From NCBI GenBank assembly GCA_032622095.1, contig CP136067.1, positions 41,893,549-41,957,548 of the forward strand: a stretch of DNA of 64,000 bases, written 5' to 3'. This DNA is from Siphonodentalium dalli. Its lineage: Eukaryota > Mollusca > Scaphopoda > Gadilida > Siphonodentaliidae. Under the pieces are notes generated by a model. That model worked only from the letters and a program-made list of their open reading frames with translations. It had not been told where the DNA came from and did no database searches. This document shows, piece by piece, positions 21,162-34,400 of the stretch; position 1 is the first letter of the stretch, and every line of letters begins with the position of its first letter. The position numbers and the translations under genes were made by a program.

Positions 21162-23204
21162 CTATGGATAAGAAAATTAAACAAAATGGCACATTAGAAC
21201 CTACATGTGTAAAGGTAATTCGGCAGTACAAACAATACGGGTCGATATATAAAACCAGACATACTGATATACATAGACCGTATATATTATGTTATGATTA
21301 CACATGTAAATGCATTTAAGAAACGCATTATACAGAAATTAATTTCAAAGGACATGTACACACAAATCAACATAGAAAAGATAACATCGCGCATATTTAC
21401 ACATAAAACAATAAAAGCTGCATCAATATATGACATAGAACTCGGAAGAATGATGACTAAAAATTGGCACTACATTTAAAAATAAAAATATATTTAGTAG
21501 ATTAAAAGACCTGGCTAAACAACATTAGGTTGAGATATATACATTTTCCAACTATAATGGATAAGCCTATATTTATAAAATAGAAAACAACAGATGGTGC
21601 ACTTGTAACGAATAAGACATTTTGCATTTTGTACTCTGAAATGGCTCACTAAGGTCATCTTGAAATGTATTATCAGCTGTATTCCATTTTCCTCACATAT
21701 TTGAGGCAAAGTATCTTTATGTTCACCATTCGACGAATGTACTGGCCTTGGACGTTCACTGTTGAATCATGATGAAACCACGGGCCATGATCTATGTGTA
21801 ATTCACCCGGGCACACTGCCGTACATGTATATACACTGCAGTCAGAGTGACTAACTTTGGTTGGTGAAACCCTCGTCCTCATATTAACTAACTTATGTTA
21901 GTCAAACTGGCTAAATTTTGGCTTAGTAATTTTGTCTAGCGCAACTTAAGTCATTTTGCCTAGAATATTAAGTAAATGTAATTTTGAACCAGAAAAATCA
22001 CAAGAATCTATATTGAATTAATTCATTTGAAAACTAATGCAATCTTACATCTGGATACAGCATCCACGAAGGAAACAACCAATTTTCAATAAAATTCCTC
22101 AATGACAAATAACAAATAATGGTCTGATATTGAACGTTTTGAGAATATGTCAATTTTTGGTTGATCTCATGGTTGCCTGTGGTGTCTATTAAATGATGAC
22201 ACTTTCTTCAAACGGTATACTCATCATTTCAAGCAGTTGAATCACTGTATGTATTCCCATATCTCTTTCCGTCTCAATTGTACAATGGAGAATATACAAT
22301 ATCAGACACTGTTTGTAAAACATTACTCGAGGCAATGTGTTGTAAATAGAGTCACCCTTCTTAGAACATAGTCACTCTGACTAAGACTAATTAGTCACTA
22401 CGCGCATAATTGAGTCAACAGAATGAAATGTCATAACAATATGCCACATTAAGGTTCACCATTCCATTTGAACTTCTACTCATCAACACGGGGGATGTAT
22501 TATCATTAATTATCGAAGACCATCACATGCGATGTCGGGACATGCACTGGGGATTCTCGAATAATCATGTTGAGGAGCTCCGCCGACCGTCAATATTATG
22601 CCTAGTCATATATTAAATGCATCGATTATCTCAAAGGATACAGTGTGTATATGTGTGTCGCGTGTTGGTCATCTTAAGATCAACTATAAAATTTAGTCAT
22701 TGTGACTAACTACCGGTTGACTAATTGTCTCGTTTGCTTATAGTTATATTGATTAAGGATGTGACTAATATAACATGTATGTTAGTCATATTGACTATCC
22801 ATTGTTTTCGGTGTACGAAAGCGTGCCGCAATCTAATAGACGGGAGAATTTGCCATTTTAATTGCAGTGTCATTCAACAACATGTTTTTGATTTGTTTTT
22901 AACATAAAAAGCTTAATCACCCATTCCTGGTATATGATTCCGACTTGAACTATAAAACATAAATATACTAGTAGCAAGTAAATGTTCTGATTTATATATT
23001 CAAATTCTTCTATGTATTTTAAACGACAAGTGTGACATCCAGTGCGTGGTTTTATAACATACAGTAATTCCCAAAGTAATCGACCACTTAACCACAGCAG
23101 AATTATGGGTAATTTTTCAGGATTTAGTCGGAAATATGGCTTGTTGCCATACATCGGAAAGCTCTCGCTATTGTATTATGACAACACCTACATTTGTATT
23201 TGCC
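21162..23204. other. Intronic stretch with repeated TGACTAA-type motifs
   Basis: No exon was found. Short inverted motifs of the form TAGTCA-NNN-TGACTA recur near 21843, 21898, 22370, 22697 and 22784. AGTCAGAGTGACTA (about 21840) and TAGTCACTCTGACT (about 22369) are exact inverses and might be ends of a small element. Otherwise nothing is recognised. Confidence 0.4.
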
Positions 23205-23450
23205 CTCACAGTATGAGAGATATGCTCGAATTATGCAAAAGAAAGTGGTTTAAAAAACAACAATTTTTTCATCTAAGTTTTACCTTGACCTGGTTTGATA
23301 GGAAATATTTTCATAAAATACACTGCATTATCTAGACTATGAACCTAACTGGGGTACGCGCTCAGTCTACCTTCTGAAATGATGACTCTGCGAAAAAATA
23401 AATCAAACAGTTTTCATCGCATAATTTGTTTTTTTTTGGCAGTCAATTGC
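23205..23450 (+). repeat. Dispersed repeat shared with 39810-40040
   Basis: Both copies read along ATGAGAGATATGYTCGAAT, a GGTTTAAMAAAAC stretch, then ACACTGCATTATCTAGACTA, and the GAAATSATGAC / poly-T / GGCAGYCA segments, in the same orientation. Class unknown. The ORF overlapping it is not conserved in the second copy. Confidence 0.7.
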
Positions 23451-23699
23451 CGAACTATTTTTGTAAGAAAATCACCATAAAACTACACAATGTCTGGAAA
23501 GATGAATCATTATTGAGACTTTGTGTTTGCCAGATTATTGAAAAGACGGTTGAACAATATTGATGTTGTTTTATGCTGTTTTTGTCCTTTACCCGATACA
23601 TATATAGTCCTTATTATTAGTGTTATGTTATATTGGCATTTCGAGGTATTTCAGTTTCCAACAGCAACAACATTTCTTTAAAAACTCTTTTGTTATCAG

Positions 23700-26020
23700 A
23701 TTTGATTAATTACCAAAATAATAATGCTAACCACTGTCGACTAATGGGGACGTATTAATGGAAGGGAAATCATATGCAACCGATGATTACGAAAAAGCTA
23801 GTTGTCTCAACGCAAGATTCATTTCTAATGCCACTATACAAGACGATGCCAAAAATCGCCCTTATTTCCCTCGTAGATCCAATAACATTCTATCCGAAAT
23901 CCCAATCACATATCAAAGTATCGTGTGCGCTATAAAATCATTAAATTTAAATAAGGCGTATGGTCACGATAGCATCAGCCCAAAAATGTTGCATAGTACT
24001 GCCGAAAATATCGCAATCCTCCTATTAATAATTTAAAACAAATCATTGGATCTTGGTAAGTTTCCAATGACCTGGAAAAAGGCAAATGTATTCCCTATTT
24101 TCAAAAAAGGCGACCCAGCCGATTCCGCAAATTACCGACCAATATCTCTCCTTCCGACATCAGGTAAAATCTTCTAAAAAGTGGTCATACAACATATTAT
24201 GACATACTTCACGGAAAATAATTTGTTATATAATCACCAGTCTGGCTTCCTCCCTGGCCATAGTAAAACATACCAGTTAATAGTACTATATCACAACCTG
24301 TGCCATAGTCTCGACAACAGCCTTTATACATGTGCAGTATTTTTTTATATATCAAAGGCATTCGAGAGAGTATGGCACAGGGGGCTGCTATATCAATTGG
24401 AACAATATGGAGTCTCCGGAAATCTCTTAGAATGGCTAAAAGATTATCTGTTCAATCGCAAACAAAGGGTCTTAGTGAACAACTCCTTCTCAAATTTTGA
24501 AGTTATCCCAGCGGGTGTCCCTCAAGGCTCAATTATTGGCCCTTTCCTATTTTTAGTTTATATAAACGACCTCCTTTAGCACATTAATGCAACCACAAGA
24601 ATGTACGCGGACGATACTCGCCTTATGACTACCCATTATGACATCGATATCCTAACCAAGAACACGAACGATGACCTTGAAAGAGTCGCAGACTGGGCAA
24701 ATATATGGCTAGTTAAATTTAACCCAACGAAAACTAGGGCAATTTCCTTTTCCCTTACAAATAACAACGTGACCCCGAATTTAAAATTCGAACAAGAAAA
24801 TGTATTATTTACAAACTCACACAAACATCTTGGACTTGAAATACAATCGAATCTAAACTGGAGCACTCATATAAATACAATAGCAAACAAAGCAACATCG
24901 CGTCTCTCACAATTAAGAAGACTGAAGTACGAACTAGACCGAAAGTCGCTTGAAAAAATATACATAGCATATATATTACCAATTATAGACTATGCCGATG
25001 TAGTGTGGGGCACAGCAACAGATTACTTATTTAAAAAGTTCGATGACATACACAAGGATGCTGCAAGAATAGTAACAGGATTAACGCGTTCCGTATATAT
25101 AAATCGCTTGTTTGACGAAGTAGGATGGTCAAGGCTTGAAATTCGACGAGAACTCCACGAGTTGCACACCATGTTTAAAATAATAAACAACCAAGTCCCC
25201 AATTACCTCACGCTCATGTTGCCACCCCGATCCAGACAAGTTGCCAGTAATCGATATGATATGCGCGAACCTGACAAATTCTATTCATACCGTTCGCATA
25301 CAGAACATTTTAGAAACTCTTATTTACCTAAAAGTACGTTATCTTGGAATAAACTACCAAAGCCTATTACAAATGTAAGTACTCTTCCTGAATTTAAGAT
25401 GAATTTGAAATTAATTGACCCGCCCACGAAACCTCCCCAATTCTTTATTAATGGTCCAAGAAAACTAAACATCTTACACTGCAGAATTCGCAACTATTGT
25501 AGTGAACTAAAATCAGATATGTACAACAATTTTATCTCTGATACCTCTAAATGCACATGTGGATACGAAGTCGAAGATGCCTTTCATTATCTCTTTGAGT
25601 GCCCCCTGTACGCAACCGAAAGATGCGAACTCTTCAATAAGATTTGCAGCCCACCAATTTATAATATCTAACATTTCCTCCTTACTCACAGGGATATCAT
25701 CAGAATCGAATCGACGCAATGAAATTCTTTTCCATTTTGTTTATTCATACATTTCATCAACGAAACGCTTTAATTAGGCCCCCTCCGCTAACAAATATAG
25801 GCGAGATCCTCCTTTGCGTTACAAATGTTGACTACCTCAGATAAAATTGCAACAGCAGGATAGGACTGACAGCAAACACAACCACACCATACATCATCCT
25901 GTATATATGTTATGTTCGTCATCTACGTTGTATTTGTTAAAATATTAATGGAAGAGGGGCGGATTTAAGTTGTTAAAACTTGTGCCCCGATCCCTCTTGT
26001 AATATTATATTACAATAAAA
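23700..26020 (+). mobile_element. Jockey/CR1-like LINE, 5'-truncated and inactive
   Basis: One reading frame (23731-25671) carries a reverse transcriptase, antisense to the host gene. Landmarks in order: NKAYGHDSISPKML, NYRPISLLPTSGK, QSGFLPGHS, GVPQGSIIGPFLFLVYINDL, YADDT (24604) and a C-terminal Cys/His finger (CTCG...HYLFECPLY). Three in-frame stops break it (24034, 24175, 24577). The first catalytic aspartate, expected in F-x-D-x-SKAFD, is replaced by Tyr (FFYISKAFERVWH). The endonuclease part is missing. The 3' region ends in an AATAAAATATG-type tail around 26020. Certainly non-autonomous. Confidence 0.9.
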
Positions 26021-26607
26021 TATGTTTAAACAAAATAACCCACTGTCCACTCTAGGGTAAAATTTTCCAAAAGCGTGTCATATATCAACATTTTGTTAAA
26101 CGCAATTTGGTATCGAGAGTATGTCGGTCGGCTTGTCGAAAATCTGCTAGGCCGCCAAATAACCCAGGTAGGTGGTGAAAAATAACAGATTTCAAAAATG
26201 GATATCTGATAACTCATAGTTTTGATGGGTGGGTTGCTCGACTCGAATAAAATATCTTTTACCCCCGAAGCCAAAGAAATAGTAATTTAGGAGCGTTAAT
26301 TCGGATTATGTATCTTTAAGTATTGGGATTAAACTATTGTGGACGCGACATAATTATGTTACTTGCTACGGCTCAATATACTACTATATGTAAACGGTAT
26401 CGACCACGGAAATGTGTGAAGATTACCTGTTATAGTAGTTTGACATCAGAGACGTGTTGTATGCAAGACATGTAAATCAACCCAATCTTTTAACATTTGA
26501 GAGCCAATCGTGGTGGACATGAAATATATGTGATCCACTTAATTGACCCAGCACTTAACCGGTTATTGAAAATATGGAACTTCAAATTGTGAAAAAAGCA
26601 AACCTAC

Positions 26608-26838
26608 CTCATAACTATTACCTCTAGTCACTATCTTGAACGCGCCATCTTCACAGCTGACACGGCGCACATATCTATTCACCATTCTGTTTCTCCCATT
26701 GGATCTCTGTCGGCCTACGCCGCACATATTCACAACAAACATCGACTTGCGAACTCGTATGGCAACACCACAGTTACACATCGCCCAAGACAGACCACCA
26801 GCACCGAGGCCGCGACACGATTTGTAGAATGTATTTAC
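26608..26838 (-). CDS. VWDE: VWDE-like exon: vWD core (CNCGVA)
   Basis: 231 bp (77 codons), phase 0 to 0, with acceptor GTTAATATAG and donor GAG/GTAGGT. It begins VNTFYKSCRGLGAG, then CNCGVAIRVRKSMFVVNMCG, and ends GAFKIVTRGNSYE. This matches the vWD core of VWDE, where an HTFYRKC-like segment precedes CNCGVAVR and a later (Y)EV strand. The next exon supplies VTLSTGVVV directly in frame. Confidence 0.93.
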
Positions 26839-27332
26839 CTATATTAACATGATTATATGTTATTCTATTATTTAATTATTGAGGGAGCAAGTAGGTTAAA
26901 GGGATACTGTACTCAAATGTTGTTGTTGGTTTCTATAGTATCTGAGTCGTAGAATAAGGTATCCAGATTTACATTATTTGAAAGTCTGTTGAGTACGAAG
27001 TAATGTTACGGCCGATTAGCTGGAATTCGAAAATAAAAAATGTCGTCGAGTAATTTCAAGCAAATGTATCAAATAAATGTTATATTATATGCATGATAGT
27101 CCTATATTCTCATTTAAGTTATTGCATAGCCACTAGTCAGTGAGTGGCTTGAGTTTACGCCCCGTATCAATATAATTGTTAACATGATCATGAGTGTCAT
27201 GCGTTGCCCAATCCAATATCCGTCAATTAATTTGATTACGTCTTTTACACGGACATTCGGAATTAATTTATGGCTGGAGCCATAAAGTAAATTTATACCA
27301 AATTATTAGCTGATATTAAGACAACCTATTAA
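26839..27332. other. Intronic stretch without visible features
   Basis: AT-rich spacer between the vWD exon and the MITE. No gene or repeat signature was seen. Confidence 0.5.
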
Positions 27333-27784
27333 CCCTTTACCCAACAAACCGGCCAAAAACGCCCAAATAAAGCTTCAACAGCCTAAAATATCTTCGGTCT
27401 GTCTCAATAACACCATACAAATATGGATATCATTGGAACCGGTTCATCGACCACATTGTGATTGTTACAGTTATGCCCTGTGCCAATGCATTCTCTTATA
27501 TATGCGAGTCGACCATAGGTCGCCTCGCATAAATAAGAGAATGCATTGGCCTAAAAAAATATTTTTGTAACACTTTTTACCATTTTTTCTTACATTCTTT
27601 AACAATTTTATAATTTTTTCTTACATTTTTTAACAATTTTTATAATATTTTTCTACATTCTTTGACAATTTTATCATTTTTAATATGTGTTAAGCCAATG
27701 CATTATCTTATATATGCGAGGCGACCTATGGTCAACATATATAAGAGAATGCATTGGCACGGGGCCGTTCTGTTGGGTAAAGGG
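27333..27784. mobile_element. piggyBac-like MITE, copy 2
   Basis: Flanked by TTAA at 27329-27332 and 27785-27788, with CCCTTTACCCAACA and TGTTGGGTAAAGGG ends. Sequence order and inner palindromes match copy 1 at 9475-9920. The second inner palindrome has lost one half-site (GCGACCTATGGTCAACATAT), so the copies are diverging. Non-coding. Confidence 0.82.
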
Positions 27785-28541
27785 TTAACCTGAACGTTTA
27801 CAGAATATATCAAATTTTATTATATTTAATTTTTCTATGTAATATAGATACTATATCGTTGTTATTACCGGGAATTTATTGAAAATGGCGTACAGTGCCC
27901 ATTTAAGTCAGTTATATCATAGACGTTGCATATAACACAATCTAAGACTTAAGCAATTATATTTTACAATTATCTGAAAGGGCTGTAGCCATTATTAGTT
28001 TCGACAGATGAACAACAATACCAAGATATGCGACACAATATGTAACTACCCAAAGGCAGCGGGTGCCTAGCAACCAAGGCTGTTTTTAAGATTTTGTGAG
28101 GCAAAGTAACACACATATATATGAGTCTTGAATAGGTCGTGGATATAATACAGGTGGTGTATACAAATGTGGCAGACCGAAGACCGCAATACCTGAGAAG
28201 TGATGTTCTATGGACGTGGAGCTCAAGGTAGACCGAGAAGCATTATATATTTGGGGCATTGTAGCTACTTATAAACTATTTTCGGGAAGCCGACTTCATT
28301 GTGTGATAGTCTTGGCTGGTGAAAAATATGCGAGGTTTCTGTAAAGGAACCGAGCACTGATATTAGAGTTTGGGTTTTAATTATATGAATACTGATATAA
28401 TAGATCCCTGAATCAAGTAATGGTCTATGGTATGTGTAGGAATCCGTCACAATTTACCGTTGTGAGACATGGTGAATATTGTCATATCTGAAGGTGTTAA
28501 TATTTTTCTGATGCCAGACTAATTAGAACGTTGGTGCTGAC
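27785..28541. other. Intronic stretch without visible features
   Basis: No exon or repeat was recognised. The minus-strand ORF at 28265-28450 has no family features and no matching splice phase. Confidence 0.5.
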
Positions 28542-28608
28542 CTGAACATCAGTTTCCTTGTTCCGGTACATCACAAACTCTCCTGGAAGTTGCATCTCGT
28601 ATGACTGC
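28542..28608 (-). CDS. VWDE: VWDE-like exon: short vWD exon (GEFVMYRN)
   Basis: 67 bp, too short for ORF calling. Acceptor TTTTCTGAACAG, donor CAG/GTCAGC. The first base completes a Gly codon begun by GG of the exon at 36585 (phase 2), and it leaves in phase 0. The product reads QSYEMQLPGEFVMYRNKETD plus VQ. Preceded by DPHMRTFNG and followed by VNTFYKSC it reproduces the start of the vWD domain of VWDE. Confidence 0.92.
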
Positions 28609-29480
28609 CTGTTCAGAAAAAAGATTGACATAAAGTTGTAACGTCCGATTGGACACCATACAGTCAACAAATATACGGTATAAATAACAGGAAATCAATA
28701 AATCTGACATGTCTTGCCATTAATAGGTTGCGATGGCCAGATATTGAACTTTGAAAAGAATGAGTTTTAACACATTTTGAATTTTTGTGAGCCTAGTAAA
28801 AATTCCAATGATCACTTCGTATAAAGAGCGTAAATACTTTAGTTGCTCAAAGAGGTAGATCATAATGACCGCTGCCAATTACGAGCATTTGTGACAATTT
28901 TCGACAGATTACTTACCGATGAGGTTGTGGATTTTCGCGATGAGTATGATGGTGATTTTGTGGTAATCAACAAATAGGCTTATAATATAGGACATTCTTA
29001 TTCATTTGGCATAAAATCGGACTGGTAAACTTTAACTTCACTTACTTTACCAAAGCATAGAACGACATGTACACAGAACAGTATGCGTAGAACACAACGC
29101 AATTTAATTTTAGACGATTTAGACGATTTTCTGGAGCAAATATTAAATATGTAATTATGTGAGCGTTGACTGTGTGCCCAGCCAGACATTTTATATTAAT
29201 CTTGCAATGTTGACAGCATTATGTTCTTAATATCTACCTCGTTCAATCTTTGCAGATGGACAAGTATAGATCCGTATTAAAGCTAAGGTATCGCTCCTAA
29301 TTGATTACAGAATAGGTTGAATATAACAGCTCAATAAAATAATGAGTTCCCCCTCAACATGCAGGTGTTTTCCGCCAAATATAGAGGGTCTATTGTTTGG
29401 CACAGTTTGGCACAGGTACTCTGTATCTGAAAACTAATCGACAACGTTGATAATAGCCATGATGAATTAAATATTTTGCC
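28609..29480. other. Intronic stretch without an assignable gene
   Basis: A perfect GTAAGT occurs on the minus strand at about 28917. No matching acceptor or protein-like exon was found, and the neighbouring exons already join in phase without it. Confidence 0.5.
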
Positions 29481-29484
29481 ATAC

Positions 29485-30040
29485 AATCACGGGGGGGGGT
29501 GAAAAAAAAATCCGGCACGTATGCCGGGGTGGGTGGGTGGTCAAAGCCACCAACAAGCAATTTTTTCCGCAACTAAAACAAAAATATTCCTGCTTGTTTT
29601 TTAGTGTTTTGAGTTGGGCTTCAAAACCACTTTGAATGAGAGAAATAATGTAATTCTAACTGGTAAACTGACTGCAGGCAGTTATCGTGTTGTATTTTGT
29701 TGCAAATTTTGAAATCCAAGATGGCTGCTGGCAGCCATGTTTTTTTGGCCGAATGACCTCAAAATGACTTATTCCTATTTACATGTCCATGTTAACATCC
29801 ATGATAAATAGTATGCACAGAAATTCATATACATCTGTTTACATTGAATTTTCCCCCGCAAATCTCTGTTTTAGTGTTAAAAGGGGGGATGGGTGTCAAA
29901 AAATGGTCGGAAAAAAATGCCGAAAACGGAAAACAATTTGGCGGTGGGGGTGGGTGGGTACAAAAAATGATCGAAAGGGAAAAAATGCCATACGTGCCTG
30001 AAAAAAAATTCCGACCCCCCCCCCCCCCCCCCCCTGATAC
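29485..30040. repeat. G-rich dispersed repeat segments with poly-G/C tracts
   Basis: Two G-rich patches. At 29490-29545 a G run is followed by GGGGTGGGTGGGTGG, a G-quadruplex-type motif. At 29880-30035 GGGTGTCAAAAAATGGTCGG, a GGTGGGGGTGGGTGGGT run and a C run of about 18 follow one another. The latter shares order and words with the inverted copy at 39160-39290. The opposite-strand ORFs here are low-complexity. Confidence 0.65.
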
Positions 30041-30852
30041 AATTGCACATATCACAGGCTTAATGATTACTCAGTTAATTAAACCGGTCATACTCGTGTT
30101 ATCAACGAAATTTCGTTTGCGTCATTATAACTGTGATATGGGTCAATGTATTAGGATATAATTTACTTCTTGATGTGCTTATACATGCAACAAACTATGC
30201 CTCTCGTGTTACATGCTCAATTACATTTATAAAAGTGCGTGCATGCATGTACATGCAACTGACCAATTTGTCAGTCGTCTTGTCCATACAGAATGTCTCA
30301 ATATTTTCAGCCAACATTTATTATAATTATCCAATTTTTGTGACAACGGTATGATCCGAGAAGCCCTTGTTGCTAGTATTGCGTATTTATCTGTCACCGC
30401 TCTTCAACTGTCCACATTGGAAATCACAAAAGTATTTTCGTAAGGTACCGATATAGAGAGTTGATTGCTTTATTTTGTTCCTCTTTCATGGATATATGCT
30501 TTTATTATATACTTGCCCATGAAATATAAGGTTTTAGCAGTGAGATATAATTGATATCCCACAAGTGAGATATCGATATCTCACTGGTATTATTGCGCCG
30601 TATGGATCCTTATGTGTGTAGTCAGGTTATACTTCATAGTGAATGATTTCCTGCACAGATTCATTGGGGGCAACCGGCAAGTAACGAAAGTATATAATAA
30701 ATACAAAATCTATACTTTTTGAGTGTTTTAAATATGGGACTATTTTTTGGGCGTAATGTGTCAGCTTGAAATTTCTGATGTATTGACATTCATTGGGGCC
30801 ATAGTCAAGTAACTATATAATAAGTATATAATAAACATAATATCCACCCCTG
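30041..30852. other. Intronic stretch without visible features
   Basis: No exon or repeat family was recognised. A short GATATC-rich hairpin lies near 30550-30585. Confidence 0.45.
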
Positions 30853-30985
30853 TTCAGTGGATATGGGTTAAATCTCATTCCTGATGACAAAACATTTGAA
30901 TTTCCACTCGTGGCTAAAGCCAAGCCACTCGTGGAAATTCAATGTTTTGGCATCACTCATGAGATAAAACCCCATATCCACTGAA
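30853..30985. repeat. Foldback palindrome
   Basis: Arms of about 63 bp: TTCAGTGGATATGGG and GAATTTCCACTCGTGG on the left meet their complements on the right, with a very short loop (AAAGCCA). It has a few mismatches only. A non-coding foldback element or MITE is likely. Confidence 0.85.
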
Positions 30986-31420
30986 AAAGTCTGGATATCC
31001 TCTATATATATAGTGGATATACTCAGGTGTGGCTAACATACACACAGATACAGATACAGATAGTTTCACCTAAACGTTCTGGTTGTACTATTATAATTTA
31101 GCCATAAGCTGTCAATCCACAGAATACTATAAAACCATTGGTTGTAAGACATTTAGCCATTAAAGTTACTTCTCGATAAACTAATTTTTTTTTTATTACT
31201 TCTGCTGTTGAAATGACAGCACCCACAACAGCATCGTATCATACTGTACTCATACATGTATGACCACGCCTATAGACCGCGCCCCTAAATTTACATGACA
31301 ACTAATCGATACCTTCTGCTATATAAACATGGATGCCGATGTTGCATTAAAATTCCTTCAGTAGGACTGCCCTGCCATTACGTTTACTGTCAATGAACCA
31401 TCAGTAATTCGGTGCATAAG

Positions 31421-34400
31421 TTTTTTTTGTTTTTTTTTAAATTGTTTTTATTGGAATAAACAGACATCAATGAAGAATGTAAATACAGACAGGGTACATG
31501 TTATTATAAATAAAGTTACATTCTTCCAATTCTCTCACATCTTGCTCACTTCATTTACACGTCTTTCGTACGTCATATGCACTCCCAGTGACTTACATGT
31601 GAATAGGGATCAATCGAATAATGTGTTCATTTTATATAGTAATCCAGATTTTAAATCTTTTGAACTTTGTTCCTGTGTACGGCGCATCGATACGACATCT
31701 AACTATAGACGGCGTTGTGGTATTGGGGCGATAATAGTATTTCTTGGGTATAGTAATTAAGTGAGTTTTTGAACTGGTGAAGAGAAAATTTTCAGGACAA
31801 GTTTATTTGTGTTGACACGTGCGTATATTTATGGCCTTTTCTAAAAGGAACCAGTTTTTCGAAAATTCTTGTTGTTTCGATTGGCATCGTGCGGTATACT
31901 TCTCACATTGGTATCTATAATTCAATTCTTTGAGGAAAACATTTAGCGATAAGTTAATTGGCTTGAATTTGGTCCTATAAATGTATTGTTTAATTAGAAG
32001 CCACAGCATGTTCGTTATAACGTTCGGATTCGTTGGTGATGAACCGAGAATCATTGTCATCTGCTGGGGACAGAGATCAATGCTGTTTTACCCCAATCGC
32101 TGAGTTCCTTAATGAATTTCTGAACGTGAACACAGTTCCAAAATATGTGGGAGATGTCTTCTGTCTCGCTTTTACATCTATCGCATTTATCATCTTCTCG
32201 TAGATTGGACATTTTAAGAAACTTATTAGTTGATAATATTCGTGAGTTTATTCGGAATTGTAGCTTTGTGTCAGGCGTCGTGAGAAAGGGTAGTTTATCT
32301 AGTTTACACCATTGAATTGTGTTGTCAGGAAAAAACGCTTGCCATTTTCTGTGTGCTACTGTAGAAGTTGGAATATCGATTAAGATGTTATAAAAGTCCT
32401 GTCCTCCTCGACTGTTTTTAAGCAGTTTAATGAAATTATTTGGTAAAAATGGGCTGCAAGTTCGAGTTATAGGCTGGTCAAGTTTTTTTGTGAGTAGTTT
32501 TATTTGATGTTGAATGTTATTAAGAGTGATGAAGTTTGTGCGTATGTTATAAATCTTTAGTAAATCGTCTCGTGTAAGAAAGCGGTCATTATCGTCCAGC
32601 ATATCATTTAAAAATATAATCCCTTTTTCTCGCCAGGAGGTGAAATTTATTACTTTTCCGTACTGCTTTATGTTTGGGTTATTCCATAACGTACATGCTG
32701 ATATTTTGCGATTGTTTCTGTCTTTCTCTAGAAATTTTGTGAATGCCATCAGGACATCATGCCAAAAAGGATTGGTTAATTTTTTTGCCTGTTTTTCTAT
32801 GTAGGAATAGTCATAAGTAAGGAACATAGGGTCATCGCGTAAAGGTATATCTGTTAAGGGGATCCATTTGGCACTTTTGGTTACGAGGCGCCTCACCCAA
32901 GTTATTTTCATGGACAGCATAAATTTGTTTACATCAACCATTTTTAATCCGCCGTTCTTATAATCTTTACAAATAACTTTGCGTTTAACTCGATCACGCT
33001 TCGAGTTCCAGAGAAAATTAAAGAGCGTTGCGTCAAGATTTTTCATAAAAATATTACTGGGATTTGGTAGAGCTACAAAAAGGTGCGTTAATTTTGGGAG
33101 TATTAGTGATTTTATCACCGTTATTCGACCAATGGGTGTAAGTAACCGGTGTTTCCATGTTGCTATCAAACGTTTGACTTCAGTAAGTTTTCTATCATAA
33201 TTGATATTCATTTTGTCAAGGTTGGTGTCAAAGTTTATTCCAAGGAGATTGAAAGTACTATCAAATTTTAGTCCAAGATCTGGGCATATCATATCCGTAC
33301 GCTCCGTATAAGAGCCAATCCACGACGCCTGACATTTGCTATTGTTAATTTTCAGGCCTGAATAATCTGCAAATGAGTTTAAAACAGTATATACTTCCCT
33401 GAGGCTTTCTTCGCTACCGTCCAAGATGAGAGTCGTGTCGTCTGCATACTGTGTAATTTTGTATTCTAAATTGCCGAGGTTGATACCTTTAATGCGGCCA
33501 TTGGACTTAATCATAATAGCTAAGATTTCCGCGCATATCAAAAAAATATACGGCGAGACTGGGTCACCCTGTCGACAGCCACGATATAGTTTGAAACTCT
33601 GAGATATATGCCCATTTATTAAAATAGATGAGTTGATATTCGTATAAAATATGGAAATCCACCTCTTCGTGGCATCTCCAAAATTAAAAAAGTTAAGGCA
33701 TTTATGTATAAATTTCCATGATACTGAATCAAAAGACTTTTCGAAGTCTAGGAGGAGCAGTAACCCGGGTTTACCAGCCAATTTCGTCTCGTGAATTAGG
33801 TCATAGATAAGTCTAGTATTATCCCGTTTGATCATCACTTATTATATATGGTAGAACACGTTTTAATCGTTCAGCTATGCATGAAGAAGCTAATTTGTAA
33901 GATATATTCAACAGTGAAATTGGTCGCCAATTTTTCAAATGATGTCTTTCTTTATCCTTTTTGGGGATCAGAGTAATTAATCCTTGTTTCTGGCTGATTG
34001 AGAGTTCCCCTTTATCATAAGCTTCATTGAGTGATTCACATAGAATTGGGCCTAAGTCAATCCAGAAAAAATTCCAAAACTCATATGGGTATCCATCTAG
34101 TCCGCTGCATTTATCATTTTGCGATCGCTTCAACGCACAAGTTAGTTCAATTAGAGTTATTGGTCCTTCTATACTGTTGGCAGTGTCGTGGGACAATATT
34201 GTATGGTCTTTTTCAAGAATAGTATGAATATCAAGATTGTTTATGTTTTTCGATGCATATAAATTTTCGTAAAAATGTCTAGCTTCTTGCATTATGTCTG
34301 ATTGATTGTCAATGTTTTTACCAGTGGAGTCGGTAAGGTTGCATAGAGTTTTCGATATAGAATTGCGTTTTTCTAGATTGAGGAAATATTTTGTTGGTTT

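Noticed and set aside
22870-23335. ORFs on both strands around 23.1 kb
   Set aside because: They overlap a dispersed repeat whose second copy (39810) does not keep the frame.
28917-28980. Perfect GTAAGT donor on the minus strand after a His-rich reading
   Set aside because: No acceptor or VWDE-like content, and the flanking exons 36585 and 28608 join exactly in phase without it.
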